Source of the DNA: an uncultured Lachnospiraceae bacterium
GTDB lineage: Bacteria; Bacillota; Clostridia; Lachnospirales; Lachnospiraceae
DNA length: 64,000 nucleotides
Direction: 5' to 3'
NCBI GenBank assembly: GCA_910588535.1
Contig: CAJUOO010000007.1
Coordinates: 1-64,000, forward strand
The first letter of the stretch is position 1, and the number at the start of each line of letters is the position of its first letter. The position numbers and the translations under genes were made by a program. Below, one piece after another: positions 7,757 to 16,282 of this stretch. Under the pieces are notes generated by a model. The model had not been told where the DNA came from. It was given only the letters and a program-made list of their open reading frames with translations, and made no database searches.

Positions 7757-8806
7757 ATGAAAAAAATTCTTTCACTTATGATGGCTCTTGCAATGGTATT
7801 TTGCATGGCCGCTTGCGGAAACACCGCAACCAATGATACTGCCGGTGCCAACGAATCTAATGTTAGCACTGAAAACAATGTAACAACTTCCGGTACAGAA
7901 GAAACAAAGCCTGAAACTATCACTATTCAGGCGCTGAATGCCAATAAAGAAATGGCTGATATTGAAGTTCCTTATGATCCTCAGCGCATTGCTATTCTGG
8001 ATATGCCTGCGCTGGATATTGTTGATGCTTTGGGCGTTGGCGACCGCATTGTCGGTAGTGCTAAAGTTACGATCGAATACCTGACCGATTATAATCCGGA
8101 TGATTCCAATGGTGCTATCATGAATCTGGGTACGGTAAAGACTGCTGATTTGGAAAAGGTTGCTGCCTGCGAACCTGATATTATCTTTATCGGCGGCCGT
8201 CTCAGTTCTGTTTACACAGATTTGGAAGCAATCGCTCCGGTTGTATATCTTGCGGTTGACTACGAAAAGGGTGTTGTAGAAAGCACCAAGTATAATGCTC
8301 AGACTATTGCTTCTATTTTCGGTAAAGAGGCTGATGTTGATGCGATGTTCACTGACTTCCAGCCTCGCATTGATGCTCTGAACAATGTTTTGACTGGTAA
8401 GAACGTTCTGCTGGGTATGTATAACAGCAACGCTCTTGGTTTGATGAACACTCAGTCTCAGTTGAATATTATTGCCAAGGAACTGGGTGCTAACAATCTG
8501 GGCGAAACTGTTGGTGAAGTTGAAAAAGCTACTCACGGCGAAGAAGCATCTTGGGAAACAATCATCACTCTGAATCCTGAGTATATGTTTATTCTTGACA
8601 GAAGCACTGCGACCGGTGCTGCTGACGAGGGTATTCTGGGTGCCCGTGAAGTGATTGAAAACGAACTGATCAAAGAACTTGATGTTTACAAGGATGGAAA
8701 GATCGTTTACTTCATCGAGCACGCAAATGTTTGGTATACTTCTACAGGTGGTGTTCAGGCTCTGGATACGATGCTTGCTGACTTGGAGGGTGCTCTGTTG
8801 AACTAA
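7757..8806 (+). CDS. Iron-siderophore binding lipoprotein
   Basis: A 349-residue solute-binding lipoprotein. Residues 1-22 form a type II signal peptide (MKKILSLMMALAMVFCMAAC; lipobox MAAC), then a Ser/Thr/Asn-rich tether (about 23-55). The mature part has the helical-backbone layout of FatB/FepB-type binding proteins (PQRIAILDMPALDIVDALGVG; ACEPDIIFIGGR). It is the last importer component and follows the ATPase by 52 bp with its own ribosome site. Confidence 0.9.
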   Translation: MKKILSLMMALAMVFCMAACGNTATNDTAGANESNVSTENNVTTSGTEETKPETITIQALNANKEMADIEVPYDPQRIAILDMPALDIVDALGVGDRIVGSAKVTIEYLTDYNPDDSNGAIMNLGTVKTADLEKVAACEPDIIFIGGRLSSVYTDLEAIAPVVYLAVDYEKGVVESTKYNAQTIASIFGKEADVDAMFTDFQPRIDALNNVLTGKNVLLGMYNSNALGLMNTQSQLNIIAKELGANNLGETVGEVEKATHGEEASWETIITLNPEYMFILDRSTATGAADEGILGAREVIENELIKELDVYKDGKIVYFIEHANVWYTSTGGVQALDTMLADLEGALLN

Positions 8807-8818
8807 GGAGACCCAAAA

Positions 8819-9031
8819 ATGAAATCCAACAGCAAAAACGAATTGGTCAAATTGATTTCTATTTGTGGACAAGTTGCAGAGCATAAAAGCGAGAAAATGC
8901 AGGAATTTGGAAGAGACGAATCTTTGATTTTGGCAGTACTTTCTGTAGACGAACAGGAGCAATTGAAAACGCTTTTGAGCAAACTACAGACGCAGTGGCT
9001 CAGTGATCATGCAGCTCACCATAAACACTAA
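8819..9031 (+). CDS. Small hypothetical protein with His-rich tail
   Basis: A 70-residue soluble protein 12 bp after the binding protein, with ribosome site AAGGAGA. I do not recognise a certain family. The C-terminal half (SVDEQEQLKTLLSKLQTQWL) resembles the last helix of MarR regulators, but no DNA-binding wing is present. It ends in HAAHHKH, which could bind a metal. As the last gene before a terminator it belongs to the importer operon. Confidence 0.6.
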   Translation: MKSNSKNELVKLISICGQVAEHKSEKMQEFGRDESLILAVLSVDEQEQLKTLLSKLQTQWLSDHAAHHKH

Positions 9032-9047
9032 TTTCTAAAGAAAACAA

Positions 9048-9093
9048 AACACCGCCAGTATAAGTAACATGGGTTGCTTATACTGGCGGTGTT
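9048..9093. terminator. Bidirectional terminator between importer operon and tnpV
   Basis: Perfect 17-bp stem (9048-9064 with 9077-9093; core ACACCGCCAGTATAAG) around a 12-base loop, between convergent genes. Flanks are A-rich on the left and TTAATATTTTAA on the right, so it can act in both directions. Confidence 0.85.
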
Positions 9094-9099
9094 AATATT

Positions 9100-9471
9100 T
9101 TAAGAATAAATCAATTCATTCAATACAATTTCTTCAGCTGCATTACGGATATTATTCATTGCACCGACCCATGCCATCTGGTCACGTGCCTTTAATGCTT
9201 CATTTACGCCCTGCCGTTCCTTCATTTGCAGGGTGAGCAGCTCCATTCTCTGATTAGCGATATCATCTACCTCGTTTAGATGCTTGACCAGTTCTCCGTC
9301 CAGCAAAAGTGTGTTATACAGGATCTTATGATGTTCTTTCAGATGCAACAGACGCATTCTTCCATACTTGCCGTAATGCGGTTCTTCTTCTGGAAGTTCC
9401 AAATCCGGATAATACATCCCATCTGCTCCGAGCGTATACGTACCGCCCATTTCTTCAAACAATGATTTCAT
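9100..9471 (-). CDS. TnpV family transposon protein
   Basis: A 123-residue protein that matches TnpV, a small protein of unknown function found beside large serine recombinases in Clostridia and Enterococcus elements. The N-terminus MKSLFEEMGGTYTLGADGMY and the central LHLKEHHKILYNTLLLDGEL are the family's recognisable parts. It is transcribed away from the recombinase gene. Confidence 0.82.
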   Translation of the reverse strand: MKSLFEEMGGTYTLGADGMYYPDLELPEEEPHYGKYGRMRLLHLKEHHKILYNTLLLDGELVKHLNEVDDIANQRMELLTLQMKERQGVNEALKARDQMAWVGAMNNIRNAAEEIVLNELIYS

Positions 9472-9489
9472 TGAAATACCTCCAATCCG

Positions 9490-9518
9490 TTTACTTTATT
9501 GTTACGCTATGTTATAAT
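9490..9518 (+). promoter_or_regulatory. Promoter of the serine recombinase
   Basis: TTTACT (9490-9495), 17 bases, TATAAT (9513-9518), about 40 bp before the start codon. It is of vegetative sigma-A type. Confidence 0.55.
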
Positions 9519-9559
9519 AGAACAAGACACATCACATATCAAGATAAGGAGGATATGAA

Positions 9560-11389
9560 ATGCGGAAAAATGAAGACATCATAGCTATCTATTCCCGTAA
9601 GTCTAAATTTACCGGAAAAGGCGAAAGTATCGGCAATCAGGTAGAGCTATGTAAAGAATATGTTCGTGTGCATTTTGGCGATGCAGCTGTAGATAAAGTG
9701 GTCGTATTTGAAGATGAGGGCTTTTCCGGCGGCAATCTGAATCGTCCTGATTTCAAGAAGATGATGGACGCTGCCAAGAAACGAAAGTTCAAGGCGATCA
9801 TTGTTTATCGTCTTGACCGTATCAGCAGAAATATCAGTGACTTTGCAAGCTTGATTGAAGAATTGGCTCGCCTTGATATTTCTTTTGTTTCTATTAAAGA
9901 GCAGTTTGATACAAGCACTCCTATGGGACGAGCAATGATGTATATTGCATCTGTTTTCTCGCAGTTGGAGCGTGAAACTATTGCAGAGCGTATCCGTGAT
10001 AATATGCATGAACTGGCAAAGACCGGACGCTGGCTTGGGGGTACAACACCTACTGGATATGCTTCTGAAGCGGTTAAGAGTATTACCATTGATGGTAAAT
10101 CCAAGAAAGCCTGCAAGCTGAAGCTGATTCCTGAAGAAGCTGATATTGTCAGAATGATTTATGACTTGTATATTGAAACGGATTCTCTGACATTGACCGA
10201 AGCTGCCTTGATCAAACAGGGTATCAAGACAAAGAACAACAACTATTTTACCCGTTTTTCCATCAAAGCTATTTTGCAGAATCCGGTTTATATGATTGCG
10301 GATGAAGATGCCTATAATTACTTCATTCAGAACGACACAGACTTGTTCTCGGAAAAAGATGCTTTCGATAACCAGCATGGTATTATGGCTTACAATCGTA
10401 CCGATCAAGAAAAAGGCAGAGCCACAAAGTATCTACCTGCAAGCGAATGGATTGTATCTGTCGGCAAGCATCCGGGTTTGGTTCCAGGTAAAGTGTGGGT
10501 ACAGATTCAAGAGTCTCTGGAACGCAATAAATCCAAATCATTCAGAAAGCCACGCAGTAATGAAGCGCTTCTGACTGGCTTGTTGTTCTGTAGCTGCGGT
10601 GAGCGTATGTATCCGAAAATGAGCAAGCGCAAAACGGCGGATGGAAAAGTGATTTATACCTATGTCTGTAAAATGAAGGAACGAAGTCAGCGTTCTGTAT
10701 GCAACAGTAAAAATGCCAATGGTAACACATTGGATATGGCAGTCATCGAGCAGATTAAAATGCTTGCAGAGGACAAGGATACTTTCATTGCACAATTGGA
10801 ACAGAGCCGCAGATTTTATACCGGCAATCGCATGGACTACGAACAGCGACTGGATGATATGCGAAAAGAAAAGTCAGAGACAGAGAAGAAAATTAATTCT
10901 CTGGTAGACTCTCTTGCGGATATGGGAGACAGCCCTGCCAAGGCTCATGTAACCAAACGAATTGAGCAGTTGAATGGAGAATACCAGTCCCTTGAACAGC
11001 GTATTCAGGAACTGGAAGGACTGACTTCACAGCACGCTCTCAGCGATATTGAATTTGATCTGCTTCGTCAGTTGCTGACCATCTTCAAGGATGGCATTGA
11101 TGAAATGACCGTTGAACAGAAACGTGCTGCCATTCGTACCATCGTGCGTAAGGTGGTTTGGGATGGTGTCAACGCTCATGTCATTCTGTTCGGTGTGAAG
11201 GATGATGAAATCGAGTATCCTGAAATTGCTGCTGTAGCATCTGATAATACCGAGGACGATGACGAAACAGCGGAATTAGTGGACTTCTCTGATGTCGATT
11301 ATGATATTGACGATATGGAGGATGACCGCCTGGGAAAAACTAATCCCCTCAGTGCTTCAAAAACGCATTGGGGGGAGGATAGCAAATGA
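9560..11389 (+). CDS. Large serine recombinase (element integrase/excisionase)
   Basis: A 609-residue large serine recombinase. The resolvase domain (about 5-150) has the nucleophile Ser12 in IYSRKS, and VYRLDRISRN. The recombinase domain follows (about 160-330), then a zinc ribbon with LLFCSCGERMYP and YVCKMK...VCNS (about 345-395), and a coiled coil (about 415-500) with an acidic tail. ATG 9560 follows AAGGAGG. It would join attP and attB to insert the element, and excise it. The gene points into the 3' part of sigK, and its last codons and TGA stop (11387-11389) lie in sequence that also encodes SigK, so the C-terminus and stop would change after excision. Confidence 0.93.
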   Translation: MRKNEDIIAIYSRKSKFTGKGESIGNQVELCKEYVRVHFGDAAVDKVVVFEDEGFSGGNLNRPDFKKMMDAAKKRKFKAIIVYRLDRISRNISDFASLIEELARLDISFVSIKEQFDTSTPMGRAMMYIASVFSQLERETIAERIRDNMHELAKTGRWLGGTTPTGYASEAVKSITIDGKSKKACKLKLIPEEADIVRMIYDLYIETDSLTLTEAALIKQGIKTKNNNYFTRFSIKAILQNPVYMIADEDAYNYFIQNDTDLFSEKDAFDNQHGIMAYNRTDQEKGRATKYLPASEWIVSVGKHPGLVPGKVWVQIQESLERNKSKSFRKPRSNEALLTGLLFCSCGERMYPKMSKRKTADGKVIYTYVCKMKERSQRSVCNSKNANGNTLDMAVIEQIKMLAEDKDTFIAQLEQSRRFYTGNRMDYEQRLDDMRKEKSETEKKINSLVDSLADMGDSPAKAHVTKRIEQLNGEYQSLEQRIQELEGLTSQHALSDIEFDLLRQLLTIFKDGIDEMTVEQKRAAIRTIVRKVVWDGVNAHVILFGVKDDEIEYPEIAAVASDNTEDDDETAELVDFSDVDYDIDDMEDDRLGKTNPLSASKTHWGEDSK

Positions 11390-11753
11390 GCTGCTTATGC
11401 TGTTTCGGAGCGAGAAGAAAAGAACGAAGGAAAGCTCCCTGTATGAGCCGCTTGGCACGGACTCTGAAGGAAATTCTATCCGCCTATTGGATATATTAGA
11501 ATGTGAGGAGGAAGATATACTAGAGCGCGTGGATCTGGAGGAGAAGACAGGAAAACTGTATGATTTGATGAGAAGCCTTCTCTCTAATAGAGAGAGGGAG
11601 ATTATCTGTCTGCGCTATGGACTTCTTGGAACGAGGGAGGTGACGCAGAGGGAGATTGCAGATTCTATGGGGATTTCCCGAAGCTATGTGTCACGGCTTG
11701 AGAAAAAAGCCCTGAAGAAGCTGCGTGCAGGCTTTGAGGGAAGCGAAGGATAG
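11376..11753 (+). pseudogene. sigK: 3' part of split sporulation sigma factor SigK
   Basis: From 11376 the frame reads RIANELLMLFRSEKK, then SLYEPLGTDSEGNSIRLLDIL, and ends with TQREIADSMGISRSYVSRLEKKAL. This is the end of region 2/3 through region 4.2 of SigK; the IGTD.EGN and ISRSYVSR segments match SigK rather than SigE. Length is about 125 residues, with no ribosome site or start of its own at the junction. It is therefore the 3' half of a gene interrupted by the element, equivalent to spoIIIC in B. subtilis. The open frame and conserved motif are intact, so excision could restore a working gene. The 5' half is not in the window. Confidence 0.88.
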
Positions 11754-11795
11754 AACATCCCGGAGCAGTTTTTTATTTGCTGCTTCCGGGATGTT
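11754..11795. terminator. Bidirectional terminator between sigK and araC
   Basis: Stem AACATCCCGGAGCAG (11754-11768) / CTGCTTCCGGGATGTT (11780-11795) with a T-rich loop and a following TTGTTT. It overlaps the end of the convergent AraC gene. Confidence 0.8.
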
Positions 11796-12627
11796 TGTTT
11801 CTCCATTGTCTGGGGGAGATGCCGTAAGTATTTTTAAAGGCGCGGGAAAAATGTAACTGATTTTCATATCCGACGGCATTTCCAATATCGGCGATTGACA
11901 GGGAGGTGAGCTTTAAAAGCGCCGCCGCCTTGCTCATCCGGTAAGAGATCAGAAATTCCTGCGGAGATTTGCCAATGCTCTCATGAAAAATCTTGCCGAA
12001 GTAGCTTCGATTTAATCCACAGGATGCGGCAAGCTCCTCGATGGTGATCGGATTTTGAAAATTCTGTTCTATGTAGGCTAGGGCTTCTTTTATATAAAAA
12101 TCGCGCAGGCTGTTTCCATTATGTGTGATCACTGAGGCGGAGGAGCGGATCAGACTGTCAATAAAAAGAAACAGATGCCCGATCAGATGAAAGGAGGATT
12201 CTGTTTTGTGATTGACAATATATAACATCTCCTCCTTCATCATAACAGCGATATCCTTATATCGTGCCCGATATACAGGCGAGTCGGGCGTCAGCCCGGC
12301 AGTCTCCACAGATTCCTTGGCGCGCAGCCCATCAAATTCCAGCCAGACATATTCCCAAGGCACATTTTGATCAGCGATATAGGTACATATCTGGTTGGGA
12401 AAGATCATAAATCCCTGCCCACTTCTTATCTGATATGTTTTTGTCTCACATTTGGAATCGTGCGCGTTCAGCACTCCTGTGCCAGATAATATATAATGAA
12501 ACAAAAAGTGATTTCTCGCCGCCGGACCAAAGGAATGAGAGGGATCGCATTTTTCCCATCCAAACTGGTACAGTCCCAGATCGATAAAATTTTCACTTGG
12601 AAATACGGAAAATAGAACTTCACTCAT
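11773..12627 (-). CDS. AraC family regulator of the sugar importer
   Basis: A 284-residue regulator with an N-terminal cupin-like ligand-binding domain (about 1-160) and a C-terminal AraC/XylS DNA-binding domain (about 180-282; CGLNRSYFGKIFHESIG and ADIGNAVGYENQLHFSRAFKN). It is divergent from the sugar-binding protein gene, and the space between holds an inverted repeat. This is the architecture of MsmR/RafR regulators of raffinose-type loci, so it most likely activates the importer in response to an alpha-galactoside or isomalto-oligosaccharide. Confidence 0.88.
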   Translation of the reverse strand: MSEVLFSVFPSENFIDLGLYQFGWEKCDPSHSFGPAARNHFLFHYILSGTGVLNAHDSKCETKTYQIRSGQGFMIFPNQICTYIADQNVPWEYVWLEFDGLRAKESVETAGLTPDSPVYRARYKDIAVMMKEEMLYIVNHKTESSFHLIGHLFLFIDSLIRSSASVITHNGNSLRDFYIKEALAYIEQNFQNPITIEELAASCGLNRSYFGKIFHESIGKSPQEFLISYRMSKAAALLKLTSLSIADIGNAVGYENQLHFSRAFKNTYGISPRQWRNKHPGSSK

Positions 12628-12666
12628 ATTTTTACAAGCCTCCTTATCTATTATTATATAGAAAAT

Positions 12667-12721
12667 ATACCAAAATGCTAGTTGAATTTAATATATCATA
12701 GATAAAATAGCATTATGGTAT
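12667..12721. promoter_or_regulatory. Probable AraC operator between divergent genes
   Basis: ATACCAAAATGCTA (12667-12680) is repeated in inverse at 12708-12721 (TAGCATTATGGTAT) with one mismatch in 14, separated by 27 bases. A partial third half-site, TAGCATAAAG, follows at about 12750. This is a plausible binding site for the adjacent AraC regulator. Confidence 0.5.
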
Positions 12722-12800
12722 ATATATACAAAAAAGTGCCATTTACAAATAGCATAAAGATATATTAACATAGAGTTACCAAAAAGAAGGAGGAAGAAAT

Positions 12801-14078
12801 ATGAAAGGAAAGATGTTAAAATGCTTGTTTTTAGGTACGGCATGCGTTTTTGCAGGGATGTCTCTTCAGGGTTGTTCCTCAAAAAATTCGCAGGTGACTG
12901 AGATTGAGATTGTACAGTACAAGCCAGAGGCCGCGAGCTATTTTGACCAAGTGGAAGAAGAATTTAACGCGACACATGATACGATTCACCTCACCATTCA
13001 GTCGCCAAATGATGCTTCTACAATTTTAAGAACACGATTTATTCGTGAAGATTATCCTGATATTATAGGAATAGGAGGCGACATCAATTATTCCTACTAT
13101 ATGGATGCCGGAATATTGGCTGATGTATCAGATTATGCGGGATTACAGTACATTAATCAGGCGTATCTTGACATAGATGAGGAATTGAAGATAGTTCCGA
13201 TCGATGGAACATTTGCCGTTCCCTATGTAGCCAATGCCGCCGGAATTTTGTACAACAAGGATATTTTTGAGGAGCATGGCTGGCAGATACCAAAAAATTG
13301 GGATGAGTTAATGACATTATGTGAAGCGATCCGTGCGGAAGGACTGCTGCCATTTGAATTTGGCTTTAAGGACACATGGACTTGCCTTGCTCCATGGAAT
13401 GCGATGGCGGTCGGCTTATCGCCCTCAGATACAGCGAAGCAGGTGAATGCCGGGAAAACCACCTTTGCTGTGGAGTATCGTGAGACAGCGGAAAAATATA
13501 TGAAGCTGATAGAGTATGGGCCTGCAGATCCCTGTGCATTTGGGTACAATGATGCCTGCACAGCATTTGCCAGAGGGGAATCTGCCATGTACACAATTGG
13601 AAGTTATGCGGTGCCACAGATATTGTCCGTAAATCCTGAGATGAATATTGGTTCATTTACCATGCCGGCAAATGACGTGCATGAGGGAAATACACTGAAT
13701 TCTGGAATTGACCTTCAGTTCTGTGTGACAGCGGCATGTAAAAACAAAGAGGCTGCTTATGAGGTGCTGGATTTCCTGCTTGCAGATGAGAATATTCAAA
13801 AATATATCGACGCTCAGACAGCGATTCCCTGCAAGGTGGGAGAGTTTGAGCTGGCGGATGTGCTAGAGGGCATGTCTGAGGACATTGAGAGCGGTAATAT
13901 GAAGGATTACCAAGATCACTATTATCCTTCGGAGATGGCGGTGGACGCGCAGCTTCAGACCTTTGTGATACGCAAGGATGTAGGTGCATTTTTAGAGAAA
14001 TTTGATAAAGATTGGCTGCGGTATAACAGAGATATTATTTACAAAGTCAAAAAATATGAAGAGGAGCATAAAAACTGA
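12801..14078 (+). CDS. Sugar ABC transporter binding lipoprotein (RafE/MsmE-like)
   Basis: A 425-residue extracellular solute-binding protein, family 1. It has a type II signal peptide (residues 1-25; lipobox LQGC) and the usual features YNKDIFEEHGWQIPKNWDELM (about 150-170) and ALNSGIDLQF-like hinge segments. It would deliver an oligosaccharide to the two permeases encoded next. Genes for alpha-galactosidase and GH13 enzymes downstream point to raffinose-family and isomalto-oligosaccharides. Confidence 0.88.
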   Translation: MKGKMLKCLFLGTACVFAGMSLQGCSSKNSQVTEIEIVQYKPEAASYFDQVEEEFNATHDTIHLTIQSPNDASTILRTRFIREDYPDIIGIGGDINYSYYMDAGILADVSDYAGLQYINQAYLDIDEELKIVPIDGTFAVPYVANAAGILYNKDIFEEHGWQIPKNWDELMTLCEAIRAEGLLPFEFGFKDTWTCLAPWNAMAVGLSPSDTAKQVNAGKTTFAVEYRETAEKYMKLIEYGPADPCAFGYNDACTAFARGESAMYTIGSYAVPQILSVNPEMNIGSFTMPANDVHEGNTLNSGIDLQFCVTAACKNKEAAYEVLDFLLADENIQKYIDAQTAIPCKVGEFELADVLEGMSEDIESGNMKDYQDHYYPSEMAVDAQLQTFVIRKDVGAFLEKFDKDWLRYNRDIIYKVKKYEEEHKN

Positions 14079-14128
14079 TTGATGCAATAACACAGAGGAA
14101 ATCTGTGCTGTGCAGGAAAGAGGGAACT

Positions 14129-14995
14129 ATGAAGAATGAACGAAAAAGAACATATCTAATGATTGCGCTTCCGATTCTGGCATTGTTTGTCTGTTTTAAC
14201 ACGATACCGCTGATTCGAGGAGTGTTCTATAGCTTTACAAATTTCAAGGGGTTTGGAAGCTATGACTGGGTTGGTTTTAGAAATTATGCAGATTTATTTA
14301 CTGATACAAGAGTGTTAAAGTCCTATTTGTTTACCTTTAAGCTGGCGGTTGTCACCACGATAGTGGTAAATGTGCTGAGCTTAATCCTTGCGATGGCACT
14401 TAACAGTGAGATTCGCGCAAAGAGCTTTTTTAGAGGTGCATATTTTCTTCCCAATGTTTTGGGTGCTTTGGTAGTGGGATATATTTTCAATTACTTTTTT
14501 ACTTATATTCTGCCAGCATTTGCTAAGATGGCAGGAATTGGAGCTCTTGAGGGAAGCATCTTATCCAAGGAGGGGCTTGCGTGGATTGGCGTTATGATTG
14601 TCTGTGCATGGCAGGCAGTTGCCATGAACACGATTATCTATATTTCCGGGCTTCAGACAGTGCCGGAGGATGTATATGAGGCAGGCGGGCTGGATGGAGC
14701 GACTGGCTGGAACAAATTCAGACATCTGACGCTGCCTTTGATTATGCCGTTTGTCACCATTAACCTTGTGCTTTGCGGTAAGAATTTCTTGATGGTATTC
14801 GATCAGATTATGGCTTTGACAAAGGGAGGACCTGCACAGAGCACAGAATCGATCTCCTATCTGATTTATAACAATGGTATGTCGGGCGGACAGTTTGGAT
14901 TCCAGAGTGCGAATGCCGTTATATTCTTTATCGTGATAGTAGCAATCTCTGTTGCACAGATGAAATTTACGAGTAAGAAGGAGGAGCAGTTATAA
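14129..14995 (+). CDS. Sugar ABC permease (MalF/RafF type)
   Basis: A 288-residue membrane protein with about six transmembrane segments and the EAA loop EAGGLDGATGWNKFRHLTLP (about 189-208) that contacts the ATPase. ATG 14129 is chosen over an in-frame TTG at 14105 because AAAGAGGGA lies just upstream. It overlaps the next permease by one base (TAATG). Confidence 0.9.
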   Translation: MKNERKRTYLMIALPILALFVCFNTIPLIRGVFYSFTNFKGFGSYDWVGFRNYADLFTDTRVLKSYLFTFKLAVVTTIVVNVLSLILAMALNSEIRAKSFFRGAYFLPNVLGALVVGYIFNYFFTYILPAFAKMAGIGALEGSILSKEGLAWIGVMIVCAWQAVAMNTIIYISGLQTVPEDVYEAGGLDGATGWNKFRHLTLPLIMPFVTINLVLCGKNFLMVFDQIMALTKGGPAQSTESISYLIYNNGMSGGQFGFQSANAVIFFIVIVAISVAQMKFTSKKEEQL

Positions 14996-15858
14996 TGAAG
15001 GCGATGAATGTAAAAGCTACAGATATGAAAGAAAAAAAGACAAACTGGGCTGTGATGGTTCTGCTGATTTTAGGGCTTTCGACAATTGCTTTTCCTCTGT
15101 ATATGACCATTGTCATCGCTTTTAAAAAGCCCTCTGAGATGACAAACAGCATTAGTGGCATCCTTTCTCTTCCAAAGAATTGGAGCCTCGATAATTTTGC
15201 TGAGGCAATGCGCGTGACAGACTTCTGGCACTCCCTTAGCTACAGCCTTTTAATTACAATTGTCACTGTGGTGTTGGCGATTGTTATTCACTCCCTGATG
15301 GGCTATGTACTGGGAAGAACAAAGGCGAAAAGTAAATTTTACAGCTTTGTCTATCTGTTTATTGTAAGTGGTATGTTTGTGCCGTTTGCTATTTTGATGA
15401 TGCCTCTTGCAAAGCAGACTGCAGAGATGGGACTTGCGAACTGGTTCGGCGTGATTCTCCTGTATGTTGTGTTTTATATGCCGATGAATGTACTACTCTA
15501 TACAGGTTATCTGGTAAATATTCCAGTGGCTTTGGAGGAGGCAGCGAGAGTGGATGGATCTTCTACTTGGAGAACCTACTGGAAGATTATATTTCCGATC
15601 ATGCGCCCTATGCATGCGACTGTAGCCGTTCTTACAGCACTTGCTGTGTGGAATGACGTGATGACTCCTCTGGTTATTATGGCAGGTTCCAACACAAACA
15701 CACTGCCGCTTGCACAGCTTAATTTCCAGACACAATTTGGCGCGAATTATAATCTTGCGTTTGCATCTTATCTGTTGTCTATGATACCGATTCTGATATT
15801 CTATATTATTTGTCAGAAGCAGATATTAAATGGTGTCACCAACGGTGCAGTAAAATAA
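14995..15858 (+). CDS. Sugar ABC permease (MalG/RafG type)
   Basis: A 287-residue partner permease with the EAA loop EEAARVDGSSTWRTYWKIIFP (about 183-203). AAGGAGGAG precedes the start within the end of the previous gene. No ATPase is encoded in the locus; importers of this class commonly share one MsmK-type ATPase encoded elsewhere. Copy A of the palindromic element begins 87 bp after the stop. Confidence 0.9.
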   Translation: MKAMNVKATDMKEKKTNWAVMVLLILGLSTIAFPLYMTIVIAFKKPSEMTNSISGILSLPKNWSLDNFAEAMRVTDFWHSLSYSLLITIVTVVLAIVIHSLMGYVLGRTKAKSKFYSFVYLFIVSGMFVPFAILMMPLAKQTAEMGLANWFGVILLYVVFYMPMNVLLYTGYLVNIPVALEEAARVDGSSTWRTYWKIIFPIMRPMHATVAVLTALAVWNDVMTPLVIMAGSNTNTLPLAQLNFQTQFGANYNLAFASYLLSMIPILIFYIICQKQILNGVTNGAVK

Positions 15859-15944
15859 TTTTTAAAAACATAATTGTTATTATTTTGATATTTTGATATA
15901 ATGACTGCGATATATTTTATACTTACTTGAAAGATACGCTTCGA

Positions 15945-16065
15945 GCGCAGCCTATTTCCTCGTTATCCCGCTTCTTTAGCAAAAATGTAATGGATGTTAA
16001 ACTCGCGGGAGATCTCGTGAAGCATTGATGTTTTTTGATAGGCTCCTTGAGGAAATAGGTTGTGC
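15945..16065 (+). repeat. Palindromic 3' element, copy A
   Basis: Outer arms 15945-15961 and 16049-16065 pair over 17 positions (two G-T wobbles), enclosing an 87-base core. The core starts GTTATCCCGCTT and ends TTTTTTGATAGGCTCCTT, and aligns along its length with the cores at 22253-22343 and, inverted, 22576-22666. A TTTTT run follows the right arm at once. It lies 87 bp 3' of the sugar permease gene. The remainder of the gap before the alpha-galactosidase (16066-16282) holds no gene and no feature I can name. Confidence 0.8.
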
Positions 16066-16282
16066 TTTTTGCTGCTTATATCAATAAGGCTGTGTGGATC
16101 TTTTTCAAAATCATAAACCTCACTGCAAGCAATCAGACAACAAGCTTTCAGTGCCCATCAAGGGGGTTTTTGACTTTTGCGGCAGTCGTCAAATGATTGT
16201 GTGCAGTCATTCGGCTCATTGCCCGCAGAAATAAATTGTCTAAGCTAAGTATAATTACTATTTGTTACTAATGGAGGCTTGA

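Larger units (their letters stand above)
1..11380 (+). mobile_element. Mobilizable integrative element in sigK (right part)
   Basis: This stretch has the full logic of an integrative mobilizable element: replication protein and DnaC-like loader (2-1131), DUF3847 protein, MOBQ-type oriT (about 1501-1565), MobA/MobL relaxase (1833-3527), cargo (AraC regulator and iron-siderophore importer, 3745-9031), TnpV and a large serine recombinase (9560-11389). Its right end is fixed by the point where SigK-like sequence begins in frame, about 11376-11385. The left end is outside the window. No type IV secretion genes are visible here, so transfer would depend on a helper unless such genes lie further left. 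The arrangement resembles the skin elements that split sigK in Bacillus subtilis and Clostridioides difficile; the mobilization genes and iron cargo are the difference. Confidence 0.85.

Noticed and set aside
7772..8962. 396-codon open frame antisense to the siderophore-binding lipoprotein
   Set aside because: It is the mirror of a well-supported gene; the predicted protein is Phe/Ile/Asn/Arg-rich without any motif or ribosome site.
9517..9548. Possible sigma-E promoter for the recombinase (ATA, 15 bases, CATATCAA)
   Set aside because: Transcription would start at or inside the ribosome site, and the overlapping TTTACT-17-TATAAT is better. Developmental control cannot be claimed from this.
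16066..16282. Search for a promoter, cre site or small gene before the alpha-galactosidase
   Set aside because: Only weak AT-rich matches near 16240-16265 (TAAGCTAAGTATAAT region); no convincing -35 element or conserved operator, so none was listed.
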